Below are positions 18,283-25,574 of a stretch of DNA of 64,000 bases, in pieces (positions within the stretch are counted from its first letter, which is position 1; each line of letters opens with the position of its first letter). The notes beneath the pieces are model-generated. The model saw only the letters and a program-made list of their open reading frames with translations, did not search any database and had not been told where the DNA came from. A program made the translations under genes and the position numbers. This stretch comes from Persicitalea sp963716085 (lineage in GTDB: Bacteria > Bacteroidota > Bacteroidia > Cytophagales > Spirosomataceae): the NCBI GenBank assembly GCA_963716085.1, contig OY970288.1:2170001-2234000 (forward strand), written 5' to 3'.

Positions 18283-18440
18283 CTGTAGGAGGGGGAGTCG
18301 AACCACCCACGGTGCGGTTAGCCTCGATACAAATACTTGGTGGTCAACCCCAGTCGACAAGTCGGCATTATATCGTGTTTATCCCGTGCTCACCACCCCC
18401 GAGACAGGAGGGCATGGCTGCCAGTTTCATCATCCTACAG
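18283..18440 (-). ncRNA. Candidate structured RNA with tRNA-like ends
   Basis: On the minus strand the 5' octamer CTGTAGGA (18440-18433) pairs perfectly with 3' TCCTACAG (18290-18283), like an acceptor stem of 8 bp. Next comes TG, then ATG/CAT closing a loop AAACTGGCAGC: a D arm very like bacterial tRNA-Leu, with the conserved GG. Then CCCTC-CTGTCTC-GGGGG, an anticodon-arm-like hairpin. The 3' end has GGTTCGACTCCCC, like a T arm. Between them lie about 80 extra nt with their own pairings (TGGT/ACCA; CGAC-TT-GTCG). No CCA is encoded. A -7 box and a terminator flank it. It is not tmRNA (no G-U at pair 3), SRP RNA or RNase P by motif. It could be a known family I do not recall. Confidence 0.6.
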
Positions 18441-18501
18441 TATGGAAAAAAACGTTGTCAGTATAGCCGGACGGCGAATCCGTTTCTTTATATTGACCTT
18501 G

Positions 18502-18509
18502 CAAAGGTA
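18502..18509 (-). promoter_or_regulatory. -7 box for the tRNA-like RNA
   Basis: TACCTTTG on the minus strand, a full TAnnTTTG match, with a TTT at the -33 distance (20-nt spacer). Transcription would start about 55 nt before the 5' acceptor-like strand, giving a short leader to be trimmed. Confidence 0.5.
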
Positions 18510-18618
18510 AGCGATGAAAATTTAGAATTAAAATATTTTTATAGAAAAGTCTTAAAATTTAGATGAATCGTAATTTATCATGCTCAACGTTGAATAAATT
18601 CTAATTTTATATCAGATA

Positions 18619-19089
18619 ATGAATAAAAATTCAGAAATTGATAATACCGATCTACGGATTTTGTCGCTGTTAATGGAAAATGCGGGACTTGCTTATACCG
18701 AGATAGGTAAACGCATTCATGTCTCAGGCGGTACAGTTCACGTAAGAATGAAAAAAATGGAGCAGTTGGGCATCGTGAAAGGTTCGCAACTTATCATTGA
18801 CCCCGCCAAACTAGGCTGGGACATCAGTGCTTTCCTGGGGGTGTATCTTGACAAAAGCTCGCTTTATGAGGACGTCGCGGCGGATTTGGAGAAAATACCC
18901 GAGGTCGTCAACATTCATTATACCACGGGGGTCTATAGTCTTTTTGCCAAAATCGTTTGCCGCGATACGGGGCACTTGCGAGAGGTTCTGCACGACAAGA
19001 TTCAGAAAGTCAAGGGAATACAACGCACTGAAACCATCATTTCACTCGAAGAGAGAATCAACCGCTCCATTCCGCTGGAAGAAAATTGA
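18619..19089 (+). CDS. Lrp/AsnC family transcriptional regulator
   Basis: 156 residues: N-terminal winged HTH ('NTDLRILSLLMENAGLAYTE', recognition helix 'VSGGTVHVRMKKME') and a C-terminal RAM/AsnC ligand-binding domain with 'VVNIHYTTGVYSLFAKI'. Members sense amino acids and act as octamers or dimers. Its divergent neighbour across 600 bp is DUF819 and the RNA candidate; downstream are PadR and TonB genes. The ligand cannot be told. A TAnnTTTG box for the next unit sits about 40 bp past its stop. Confidence 0.92.
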   Translation: MNKNSEIDNTDLRILSLLMENAGLAYTEIGKRIHVSGGTVHVRMKKMEQLGIVKGSQLIIDPAKLGWDISAFLGVYLDKSSLYEDVAADLEKIPEVVNIHYTTGVYSLFAKIVCRDTGHLREVLHDKIQKVKGIQRTETIISLEERINRSIPLEEN

Positions 19090-19131
19090 AAATATTTTTT
19101 GTTAAAATTTCTTATATATAGAAAACTTATA

Positions 19132-19139
19132 TATATTTG
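19132..19139 (+). promoter_or_regulatory. -7 box upstream of the PadR gene
   Basis: TATATTTG matches TAnnTTTG fully; TTT lies 21 bp upstream. It would give a leader of about 170 nt before the PadR start. The leader contains GTCGCTACGAC and repeated GGCACAAAG words. Confidence 0.4.
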
Positions 19140-19315
19140 TCTGTCCTTATTTAAGGCACAAAGCGGCTCGTCGCTACGACACAAAGGCACAAAGTGTTGG
19201 GCTGGCGTTCCGACACTAGTATTTCAGACAGGCAAGTAAGTAGTAGCGACAACCATTTTTATCAATAAATCAACAAATAACCGCCATCGCCGCCCGCGAA
19301 GGCCAAACGCAACCA

Positions 19316-19672
19316 ATGGAAAAAAGCACCAGCAACGAATACGTACGCGGAACTTTGAAGACTATCGTGTTAAACTTACTATCCGACACCGACCGCATGT
19401 ACGGCTACGAAATCACGCAGCAAGTGACCGAACGCACCGCCGGAGAAATCAACCTGACCTTTGGCGCCCTATACCCGGTGCTGCACAAGTTAGAGCAGGA
19501 CGGACTGCTCGTCACCGAATCGGAAGCCGTGGACGGGCGGATGCGCAAGTACTATTCCCTCACCACCCAGGGAACCGAAACCGCCCGCATCAAAACCCAC
19601 GACCTCGAACGCTTCATGGAAGCCATGAAAATACTTCTGGCGCCACCAAGCGTGGTGCCAGAAAGAAGCTAA
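19316..19672 (+). CDS. PadR family transcriptional regulator
   Basis: 118 residues with the PadR winged HTH: 'RGTLKTIVLNLLSDTDRMYGYEI', 'GALYPVLHKLEQDGLL', wing 'RMRKYYSLTTQG'. PadR repressors usually control a neighbouring membrane gene. Here the next gene starts with a HAAS-like domain, the partner often encoded beside PadR in Bacteroidota and Firmicutes, so regulation of that gene is likely (inference). The last codons form a strong hairpin (19635-19663). Confidence 0.92.
   Translation: MEKSTSNEYVRGTLKTIVLNLLSDTDRMYGYEITQQVTERTAGEINLTFGALYPVLHKLEQDGLLVTESEAVDGRMRKYYSLTTQGTETARIKTHDLERFMEAMKILLAPPSVVPERS
19635..19663 (+). promoter_or_regulatory. Hairpin at the 3' end of the padR-like gene
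   Basis: TTCTGGCGCCAC pairs with GTGGTGCCAGAA (12 bp, one G-U) around a 5-nt loop, within the last dozen codons. There is no T run directly after it. It could protect the mRNA end or attenuate readthrough into the TonB gene. Confidence 0.5.
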
Positions 19673-19680
19673 TTACTTTT

Positions 19681-19752
19681 GGTTAAGGGTCAACAGTTAT
19701 GGGGTAACTGATTCTCCGTAAGCGCCTGACCATTGACCGTTAACCTTTAACC
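19681..19752. repeat. Imperfect inverted repeat between PadR and TonB genes
   Basis: Left arm GGTTAAGGGTCAACAGTTAT (19681 on) starts 8 bp after the PadR stop. The right arm (19730-19752, ACCGTTAACCTTTAACC words) ends 9 bp before the TonB start. Most differences between arms are transitions; some give G-U pairs. Confidence 0.55.
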
Positions 19753-19761
19753 GTTTTTCGT

Positions 19762-20790
19762 ATGAAACGCCTCACCGATCACCGCCTTGTCGAACTGAAC
19801 CGCTACCTGGATACCAGCGGGCTGAACAGTGCCTTAAAGCCTGAACTACTGGATCACCTGGCTTGCGAAGCCGAGGAAAGATTATGGGCGGGCGAGTCGG
19901 TAGAGGAGGTGATCGGATCGCTGTTGCGGGAGGTGGATGCCGATGTATTACTGGAATTAAGTCTTGAACATAAACATCTGTTAGCCATGAATGAGACACT
20001 GAATGACATCGTTTTTGAGAACCGAAATAAGCTTTACGGAGCTTACGCCCTGCGCCGTGATTACGGCGGCAACGTCCAGCGCGCCATGTTCATCGGCGTC
20101 GGCATTTTTTTGCTGATGTTCCTGCTGCCGGAGCTTTACGCTCGTCTGAAAACCACCAATGAAAAGGACATCGCCTTCATGGTGGAAGCGGAAACGATCA
20201 AGATTACTCCCGAGAAAATAACTCCTATCGCGCCGCCCGTGGTCGAGACGCCCCCGCCTACTGTGAAGACAGTCCGCTTCCGGCCTTACGAGGTGTTACC
20301 GGATGAGCAGGTCCCCGTCGAGATGCCTCCGCCCACGATAGAAGCGCTGGCCGATGCCCAGGCTGGACAGGAAAATGTGGAGGGCGATGCCTTGGCAGAT
20401 ATAATAGTCGTTCCGCCTACCGAGACGGTAAAGCCTGGGAAAGGAGCGGTCATTGGTGTAAAACCAAAGGAAGAGGAGACACTTCTCTTCGCCGAACAAC
20501 AGCCGGAGTTTTTCGGCGGACAGGAAGCTTTCGCCAAGTTTTTGCAAAAAAACCTCAGGTACCCAAGCAATGCCGCCAGGGCTGGGGTACAGGGAAAAGT
20601 TTTTGTAGCGTTTACCGTAGGAACCGATGGAAAAATTGAGCAAGCCGAAACGATCAAAGGAATCGGCTTCGGCTGCGACGAGGAGGCCCTGCGTGTGGTC
20701 AACCTGATGCCCAACTGGATGCCCGGTAAACAGTCGGGCCGCCCGGTGCGCGTGAGGTTCACGCTACCGATTGCGTTTCAGCTTCAATAA
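19762..20790 (+). CDS. TonB-family energy transducer with HAAS-like N-terminal domain
   Basis: 342 residues. Residues 1-75 are an all-helical domain ('LVELNRYLDTSGL', 'LLDHLACEAEERLWAG', 'VIGSLLREVD') that resembles the HAAS/permease-prefix domains paired with PadR. From residue 77 it reads as an ordinary Bacteroidota TonB: 'VFENRNKLYGAYALRRDYG', one membrane helix (109-123), a Pro-rich periplasmic span, and a C-terminal TonB domain (about 250-342, 'YPSNAARAGVQGKVFVAFTV'). The frame is continuous with no stop, so it is a fusion. TonB passes proton-motive force to outer-membrane receptors; no receptor is adjacent. A start at Met77 would give a classical TonB, but the PadR neighbour favours the long form. 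Confidence 0.85.
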   Translation: MKRLTDHRLVELNRYLDTSGLNSALKPELLDHLACEAEERLWAGESVEEVIGSLLREVDADVLLELSLEHKHLLAMNETLNDIVFENRNKLYGAYALRRDYGGNVQRAMFIGVGIFLLMFLLPELYARLKTTNEKDIAFMVEAETIKITPEKITPIAPPVVETPPPTVKTVRFRPYEVLPDEQVPVEMPPPTIEALADAQAGQENVEGDALADIIVVPPTETVKPGKGAVIGVKPKEEETLLFAEQQPEFFGGQEAFAKFLQKNLRYPSNAARAGVQGKVFVAFTVGTDGKIEQAETIKGIGFGCDEEALRVVNLMPNWMPGKQSGRPVRVRFTLPIAFQLQ

Positions 20791-20903
20791 AGGAGCAGGG
20801 GAAGAAAGGAGGAGGGAGGAAAGGATTTTTGGGAAATTCTCGTCATTTGGCGGGGATTTTCTAGTTTTGGGGTAGTATATGCGGAAGATTCAGCTCTTGG
20901 CAA

Positions 20904-20934
20904 TTCATCATTCATCATTCATCACTCATCATTC
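20904..20934. repeat. TCATCATTCATC word repeat before the exonuclease start
   Basis: Tandem TTCATCA/TTCATCACTCATCATTC words fill the ribosome-binding zone and end 3 bp before the TTG start. The same words recur at about 3735, 4205, 5770, 8800, 14665, 16720 and 30585. Confidence 0.6.
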
Positions 20935-20937
20935 TTT

Positions 20938-21456
20938 TTGTACTCCATCGTCGATATTGAAACTACCGGTGGCTCTGCCGGAAAGGCGCGCATCACGGAA
21001 ATCGCCATTTTTAGGTTTGATGGTTTGCGGGTCGTCGATTCCTTCCAGTCGCTGGTCAACCCGCAGACGTTTATTCCGCCTTTCATCACCCGACTTACGG
21101 GAATTGATAATAAAATGGTGCAGGACGCGCCTACTTTCGAGGAAATCGCCGATTCCGTCCGCGCCCTCACCCGCGACGCGTGGTTTGTGGCGCACAATGT
21201 GAGCTTCGATTACAATTTCATCAAGAAGGAATTTTTGATGCTCGATGAGTACTTCGACCGGGATAAGCTGTGCACGGTGCGCCTGAGTCGAAAGATTTTT
21301 CCCGGCTACCGGTCTTATAGCTTAGGGAATCTTTGCCAAAGCCTCGACATCAACATTCAGAATCGCCACCGCGCAGCGGGGGACGCTGCGGCTACGGTAA
21401 AGCTTTTCGAGATGCTTATGCGGGCGGATACCAAGGCGCTGATTCCAGTGGATTGA
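20938..21456 (+). CDS. DnaQ-like 3'-5' exonuclease domain protein
   Basis: 172 residues forming a complete DEDDh exonuclease: ExoI 'VDIETTGG' (Asp6, Glu8), ExoII 'AHNVSFDYNFI', ExoIII 'HRAAGDAAAT'. It resembles the epsilon/UvrC-associated exonucleases, without a polymerase or GIY-YIG partner domain. The start must be TTG 20938, since the ExoI motif begins five residues later. Likely in DNA repair or small-RNA/DNA trimming. Confidence 0.88.
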   Translation: MYSIVDIETTGGSAGKARITEIAIFRFDGLRVVDSFQSLVNPQTFIPPFITRLTGIDNKMVQDAPTFEEIADSVRALTRDAWFVAHNVSFDYNFIKKEFLMLDEYFDRDKLCTVRLSRKIFPGYRSYSLGNLCQSLDINIQNRHRAAGDAAATVKLFEMLMRADTKALIPVD

Positions 21457-21474
21457 GTTGGGAAGAATGTGGCG

Positions 21475-22176
21475 CTATCTGCTTCTAGCGTCGACGTATT
21501 GTTTCATTTTCACTCCCGTCTCGCTTTCCCGAACCTCCCGATCGAAAGCACTAAACAACGTGTAAAACTGAGCATTGCTGAGTTTTGGCGCCCGACGTTC
21601 CAGGCTTTCGAGATAATAATGGGAGTAGGGGTGCTGTTTTATCAAGTCGACAGCTTTATTAACGTTAGTAATCATCTTGAAACCAGCGGTATCCTCGTAC
21701 ATCACACGAGACTGAGGGCACGCCTGGATAGGTTGGTTTGCTTGGATAGTTTTGTACCAACCCGTGTCTTGCACTTTCACAGAACCATTCATTTCAACTC
21801 CGTTTTCCAGGTAAAAATCGCTCGTGGCTTCTATCCCGCCGACGCCAGCTATCGCTGTTACCCCGGTAGAAAAAATGATCGGTCTTTTGATGCCGACCGT
21901 GTCATAGTGACTGATCCCCACCAGAATAGGTTCAGGATACTGCGCTGCCGACAGGTTGAATTCAAATTTTCCATTTTTATTTTCGACTGAATCGATCGTA
22001 TGCCAACCGTCTGGATTGAATGATCTCAAAACGACATAGCCGGAAGGTAGATTATTCAAGTCGCCTTTCACGGTGACACTATCCGACTTGTTCCCGCCGC
22101 ACGAATGCAGGAGCGCAGCCAACAAGAAATAGAGAATCGGACGAGATGAAGCGGGTAATGAGCAAAATTTTCCCAT
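21475..22176 (-). CDS. DUF4369-type lipoprotein without thioredoxin domain
   Basis: 233 residues. Signal peptide with lipobox 'LHSC' near residue 26, then a DUF4369-like strand-rich domain ('VTVKGDLNNLPSGYVVLRSF', 'GKFEFNLSA'). In most relatives this domain precedes an AhpC/TSA or TlpA thioredoxin domain; here the protein stops after the helical linker ('LSNAQFYTLFSAFDREV') with no CxxC. It could be a shortened relative or a stand-alone form. It converges with the exonuclease gene (18-bp gap). Confidence 0.75.
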   Translation of the reverse strand: MGKFCSLPASSRPILYFLLAALLHSCGGNKSDSVTVKGDLNNLPSGYVVLRSFNPDGWHTIDSVENKNGKFEFNLSAAQYPEPILVGISHYDTVGIKRPIIFSTGVTAIAGVGGIEATSDFYLENGVEMNGSVKVQDTGWYKTIQANQPIQACPQSRVMYEDTAGFKMITNVNKAVDLIKQHPYSHYYLESLERRAPKLSNAQFYTLFSAFDREVRESETGVKMKQYVDARSR

Positions 22177-22355
22177 GATTTCGGAGGATTTGCGTTAGAT
22201 CCGCAACAAAGATAGGACGTGGAACGGAACGTTATCGAGGACGTTACCAAAATTTAAGGATGTTCAACAACTGGCGCACCGCATCGTTAACCCCATCGAT
22301 GGCACAATTTTGATATAGCAGAAACGCATCAGTACTCACCCTTAACAGAACCGCA

Positions 22356-22538
22356 ATGAAAGCCCTGGCCAATTTCACCAACTACCTGGTAATCTTTTTA
22401 TTATCCGTTACCCTAATCAGCTGCGAGCTGGCGGGAGATATCTTCGCAGGCGGCGTTTGGACGGGCGTGATCCTCGTCGTGGTGGTGATCGGCGTTGTCC
22501 TCTACGGAATTTCCAGATTATTCGGTGGAGGTAAATAA
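22356..22538 (+). CDS. Small membrane lipoprotein-like peptide
   Basis: 60 residues: a hydrophobic leader ending 'LISCELAGDIF' (lipobox-like LISC), then one membrane helix ('VWTGVILVVVVIGVVLYGI') and a Gly/Lys tail. This small family is widespread in Bacteroidota and is often, wrongly, labelled phosphatidate cytidylyltransferase; it is far too short for that enzyme. Function unknown. It converges with the desaturase, 3 bp between stops. Confidence 0.7.
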   Translation: MKALANFTNYLVIFLLSVTLISCELAGDIFAGGVWTGVILVVVVIGVVLYGISRLFGGGK

Positions 22539-22541
22539 AGA

Positions 22542-23654
22542 TTAGCCGATTGCCTCGTTCCAGTCAGGCAATTGACCGAATCGACGTAATGTAGACACGT
22601 GGGAAAGCAAAGCCTCGTTGAAGGTTTCGTTTTCCAGATACACTAACCCAAACTCCTCAGCGGTCTGCTTCACGATAGGGGCGATAGAAGGATAATGTAC
22701 GTGGCAGATGCGGGGAAACAAGTGGTGTTCTACTTGAAAATTGAGACCCCCCACGTACCAGGAAAGCCACTTGTTTTGGCGGGAAAAGTTAACCGTCGTC
22801 TGTAGTTGATGGATGGCCCAGTCGTTCTCGATAATTCCCTTCTCATTGGCCTGAGGATGATCGGTGCCCTCCACCGTGTGAGCCAGTTGAAATATGACCG
22901 TTAGGACGATTCCGGCGGTGAAATGCATCAGCAGGAAGCCAGCCAAAATCTCTCCAAACGGTATCCCAAATCCGTAAATCGGAATGAAGAAGAATACTGT
23001 AAAGTATATCGCCTTCATTACGATTAATTTAATGAGCGTGACAACATTCTCCTTTTTGGTCTGGGTGTTCACTCCCGATTTGGTAAAGGACGCAAGCTGC
23101 ACAAAGTCCTTGGCTACCACCCAGTACAGCGTCAGTATCCCGTAAAAGAAGAAGGCGTAAATCCACTGAAAGCGATGCACGCCCTTCACCTCTGTATGGG
23201 GCGAAAGCCGCACGATGAGCCGGTCTTGAATGTCCTCGTCCATGGGTACCACATTGGTGTACATATGATGCAGGTTGTTGTGCTGTAGTTTCCAGTTCAG
23301 CACGCCGCCGCCCGCCAAGTTGATGGTATAGCCCATCCACTTATTGACCGACTCGCTGTCGGAATACGCCCCGTGATTCGCATCGTGCATGATGCTCATG
23401 CCTATGCCACCAATGCCCAGACCCATCACGAACCAGAGCATTAGGCTCAGCCAAATCGGGGGATTGAACAGGAGGATGAATACAAAAGGAAGAATATAAG
23501 CACTTAACAAAACTACTGTCTTGAGTACCATTGTACCGTTGGCATGCCGCGAGAGTTCATTTTCGGCAAAGTACTCGTCGACTCGTTTTTTTAACGTAGA
23601 AAAAAACTTGTTTTTATCCTTATTGACAAAGCGAATTCTGGGTTTTTGTTTCAT
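22542..23654 (-). CDS. Acyl-lipid/acyl-CoA fatty acid desaturase
   Basis: 370 residues from ATG 23654 (a TTG 24 bp upstream is less likely). Di-iron membrane desaturase with the three His boxes: 'HDANH' (90-94), 'HNNLHH' (125-130), 'QVEHH' (307-311), and four membrane helices. The Q in the third box is typical of front-end (delta-5/6-like) desaturases, but there is no fused cytochrome b5 domain. It introduces a double bond into membrane fatty acids. Single gene with a -7 box about 85 bp upstream. Confidence 0.92.
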   Translation of the reverse strand: MKQKPRIRFVNKDKNKFFSTLKKRVDEYFAENELSRHANGTMVLKTVVLLSAYILPFVFILLFNPPIWLSLMLWFVMGLGIGGIGMSIMHDANHGAYSDSESVNKWMGYTINLAGGGVLNWKLQHNNLHHMYTNVVPMDEDIQDRLIVRLSPHTEVKGVHRFQWIYAFFFYGILTLYWVVAKDFVQLASFTKSGVNTQTKKENVVTLIKLIVMKAIYFTVFFFIPIYGFGIPFGEILAGFLLMHFTAGIVLTVIFQLAHTVEGTDHPQANEKGIIENDWAIHQLQTTVNFSRQNKWLSWYVGGLNFQVEHHLFPRICHVHYPSIAPIVKQTAEEFGLVYLENETFNEALLSHVSTLRRFGQLPDWNEAIG

Positions 23655-23678
23655 AGGGGTTATTTTACCAAACGGCAA

Positions 23679-23946
23679 AGGCGCGGGATGCGGTCTGAAT
23701 CGCGGGTATGGGTGACTAGGGGCATCAGGTATGCACCAAAAGTAACAGAAAGAATTGTAAAGCGGACTCGGAAGAAGAAGCTTAACGCTGAGATGTGGGG
23801 GAGTCCTGCGATAATAGTGTGGAAATTATGAAGGAAGTCTTGACTAGTAGGGGTACGTTTTGATAAACGGACATAGTCCGAATATGTTTCAAACGTAGTT
23901 TTGCAGCATCTCTACTGCTATTTTACAAAAAAAATGAAGTCGATGC
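23679..23946. other. Intergenic region between desaturase and tRNA-Ala
   Basis: No credible gene. It carries the desaturase -7 box and a nested dyad at 23855-23896: ACGTTT and AAACGT enclose a perfect CGGAC-ATA-GTCCG hairpin (23868-23880). The dyad could be a regulatory site or small structured RNA; nothing else is visible. Confidence 0.5.
23737..23744 (-). promoter_or_regulatory. -7 box upstream of the desaturase
   Basis: TACTTTTG on the minus strand matches TAnnTTTG fully; it sits 82 bp before ATG 23654. Confidence 0.4.
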
Positions 23947-23977
23947 TTGCGTAAATGGTTTCTGACCTGCATATTTG
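23947..23977 (+). promoter_or_regulatory. Promoter of tRNA-Ala
   Basis: TTG (23947-23949), 20-bp spacer, CATATTTG (23970-23977; seven of eight bases of TAnnTTTG). It is placed 37 bp before the tRNA 5' end. Confidence 0.6.
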
Positions 23978-24014
23978 CACTCCCAATCGGAAGTACGGTT
24001 TGGGAATCCATAGC

Positions 24015-24088
<74 letters not shown>

Positions 24089-24091
24089 CGG

Positions 24092-24124
24092 AAAAGTCTC
24101 CAATAACTTGGAGACTTTTTTTTG
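24092..24124 (+). terminator. Terminator of tRNA-Ala
   Basis: A 12-bp perfect stem, AAAAGTCTCCAA (24092-24103) with TTGGAGACTTTT (24108-24119), followed by more T. It starts 4 bp after the tRNA. Confidence 0.92.
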
Positions 24125-24160
24125 TTTGAAAGACAGGGTGTCAGGGGCATCGCTCCTACC

Positions 24161-24201
24161 AAAAAGAAATCGGAAGCGGCATTGGCCACTTCCGATTTCT
24201 T
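24161..24201 (-). terminator. Terminator of the 126-residue secreted protein gene
   Basis: A 13-bp stem, AAGAAATCGGAAG (24164-24176) with CTTCCGATTTCTT (24189-24201), then further pairing in the loop and a T run on the minus strand. Confidence 0.85.
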
Positions 24202-24223
24202 GATGCAACCTTCAAAAATTGAC

Positions 24224-24604
24224 TTACTCGAAGGTCAGTGTACGCTCTACCACAGTTTCCTGACTGGTGATTGTGAATTCTTTTTCCAACTTATCTCCCT
24301 GGCTTACTACCGAGATTTTGTAGGTACCGCTTTGCAGGCGGCTCAGGTTGAACTTCATATTGGCTTTCTTCCGGTTTTTGCCAATGCTTTGGCGAGTCAG
24401 AAGATTCCCGCTGGCATTGGTGATCAAAATAGCGGCGTAAACCGAGGCCTTTTTCTCGACGTTGACGTTTAGGCCCCCATCGATGTTCTTGTAGATGACC
24501 GCTCCGAAGGTCGCAGGCTTTTTAATGTAATCGCCTGGGCCGGCAAAGGCGACAGTGGTACCAAGCGCCAGGGCGCAAATCAGGGATTTGATGGACTTTT
24601 TCAT
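24224..24604 (-). CDS. Secreted small beta-rich protein
   Basis: 126 residues with a clear signal peptide (about 22 residues, cleavage near VAFA). The mature part looks like a single Ig-like or T9SS-sorting-like strand domain ('YAAILITNASGNLL', 'LQSGTYKISVVSQGDKLEKEFTI'), resembling the DUF3244/secretion-domain fold found at the C-terminus of Bacteroidota exported proteins, here alone. Function unknown. A near -7 box (CACCTTTG, minus, 24652-24659) lies upstream and a strong terminator follows. Confidence 0.75.
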   Translation of the reverse strand: MKKSIKSLICALALGTTVAFAGPGDYIKKPATFGAVIYKNIDGGLNVNVEKKASVYAAILITNASGNLLTRQSIGKNRKKANMKFNLSRLQSGTYKISVVSQGDKLEKEFTITSQETVVERTLTFE

Positions 24605-24812
24605 GGCTTTGTATTTTTTTGATATGGCTAATAGCTGTCATTATTGACTCTACAAAGGTGAGGTATTGACAGGTACTATGTATAACAAAGTGCATGAACG
24701 GTTTTAAAATTGGGTCAATGGTCAAAGCAGGGCGCCGCAAGGCGGTAAATGGTTCAGGTTGTGTACTGAACTACTCAGGAACAGCTAGTAGTATCCGACC
24801 GTCGCAGGGAGA

Positions 24813-25484
24813 TTACTGCTCTAATTTTGCTAAAAGGGAAACGACGTCTTGTTCCTGGCGGAGGTTGAGATCGTAGTGTCTGATGATTTTACGAGCGGCT
24901 TTAGCGTCGGGAAGTTTGGCGAGGAGGTTGCGCTCTCTGAGTTTTACGGCAATTACGTTGTCATCTGCTTCTTGCAGAAACAAGTCGTCGCTCTTGGCGT
25001 ACTCGTAGTCGTAGGCTACATTTTCATTGTAGCCATTCCGCTCCACCTGGTCGAGGCGGGCATTGTAGCGGCGAAGTAGTTTTGTCTTCTTGCCTGCATA
25101 AAGTACTTCGAAATATTGGTTGTTGAGTCGCAGAAAAAATCGGTCGCCGATGTTAAAAGACTCAGGATAGATGATCCTCTCGCCCGAACCCAGACTGACG
25201 ACCACATAATCTTCCATAATATTGTAGTTGAGCGGGAAGCGTAGCGCTTTTCCTCTTCGGGTCGGGAGGGTGGCCGACTGCCAATCCTTAAACAAAAAGG
25301 GCGAACCCTTGATGGCCACGGTGCGGTAAGAACTTTGCTGATTGTTGGTGCTGTAATCATAAAGTTGCCCCCGGAAGGCAAACCGGTGGATGTCGGTCGT
25401 GGAGTCGTAGGAGATTTCCTGCTGCGCCCAACTGACGTTTACTACAAAAAGCAGAATCACCGATATATAATTTGCTGGTTTCAT
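24813..25484 (-). CDS. Secreted hypothetical protein
   Basis: 223 residues. Signal peptide (about 20 residues, cleaved near SWAQ). The mature protein is basic, with strand-rich N-terminal half and a helical C-terminus ('AARKIIRHYDLNLRQEQDVVSLLAKLEQ'). It has no motif I recognise; Bacteroidota genomes carry many of these periplasmic or surface proteins. It stands alone on the minus strand, 90 bp from the GNAT/hydrolase gene. Confidence 0.75.
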   Translation of the reverse strand: MKPANYISVILLFVVNVSWAQQEISYDSTTDIHRFAFRGQLYDYSTNNQQSSYRTVAIKGSPFLFKDWQSATLPTRRGKALRFPLNYNIMEDYVVVSLGSGERIIYPESFNIGDRFFLRLNNQYFEVLYAGKKTKLLRRYNARLDQVERNGYNENVAYDYEYAKSDDLFLQEADDNVIAVKLRERNLLAKLPDAKAARKIIRHYDLNLRQEQDVVSLLAKLEQ

Positions 25485-25520
25485 GAGCGAGATTTTTCGG
25501 TTCAGGTCTGCTCAATATAC

Positions 25521-25554
25521 AAAAAACGGAGAGAAAAGTTTCCCTCCGTTTTTT
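25521..25554 (-). terminator. Terminator of the GNAT/hydrolase gene
   Basis: AAAAAACGGAG (25521-25531) pairs with CTCCGTTTTTT (25544-25554), 12-nt loop, T run on both strands. It lies 20 bp after the stop of the fusion gene. Confidence 0.85.
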
Positions 25555-25574
25555 GCAAAATCACTGCTGGTTTA

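Larger units (their letters stand above)
18026..18618. other. 593-bp intergenic region with RNA-level structures
   Basis: There is no convincing protein gene. From left to right it holds word repeats before DUF819 (18039-18062), a minus-strand terminator (18117-18152), a 22-bp inverted repeat (18205-18266), the tRNA-like RNA candidate (18283-18440), its -7 box (18502-18509), and AT-rich DNA before the Lrp-type gene. A frame at 18219-18566 is a chance ORF over the RNA. Confidence 0.7.

Noticed and set aside
18283..18440. tmRNA, SRP RNA or RNase P RNA for the structured RNA
   Set aside because: No tag ORF or G-U third acceptor pair, no GGAAGGAAGCAGC tetraloop region, and no GAGGAAAGTCC-type core.
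18219..18566. 115-codon plus-strand frame over the RNA candidate
   Set aside because: No family resemblance, poor start context, and it covers the tRNA-like structure on the other strand.
22356..22538. Phosphatidate cytidylyltransferase, a label often given to this small protein
   Set aside because: 60 residues with one or two hydrophobic segments cannot be that multi-pass enzyme; treated as a small lipoprotein-like peptide.
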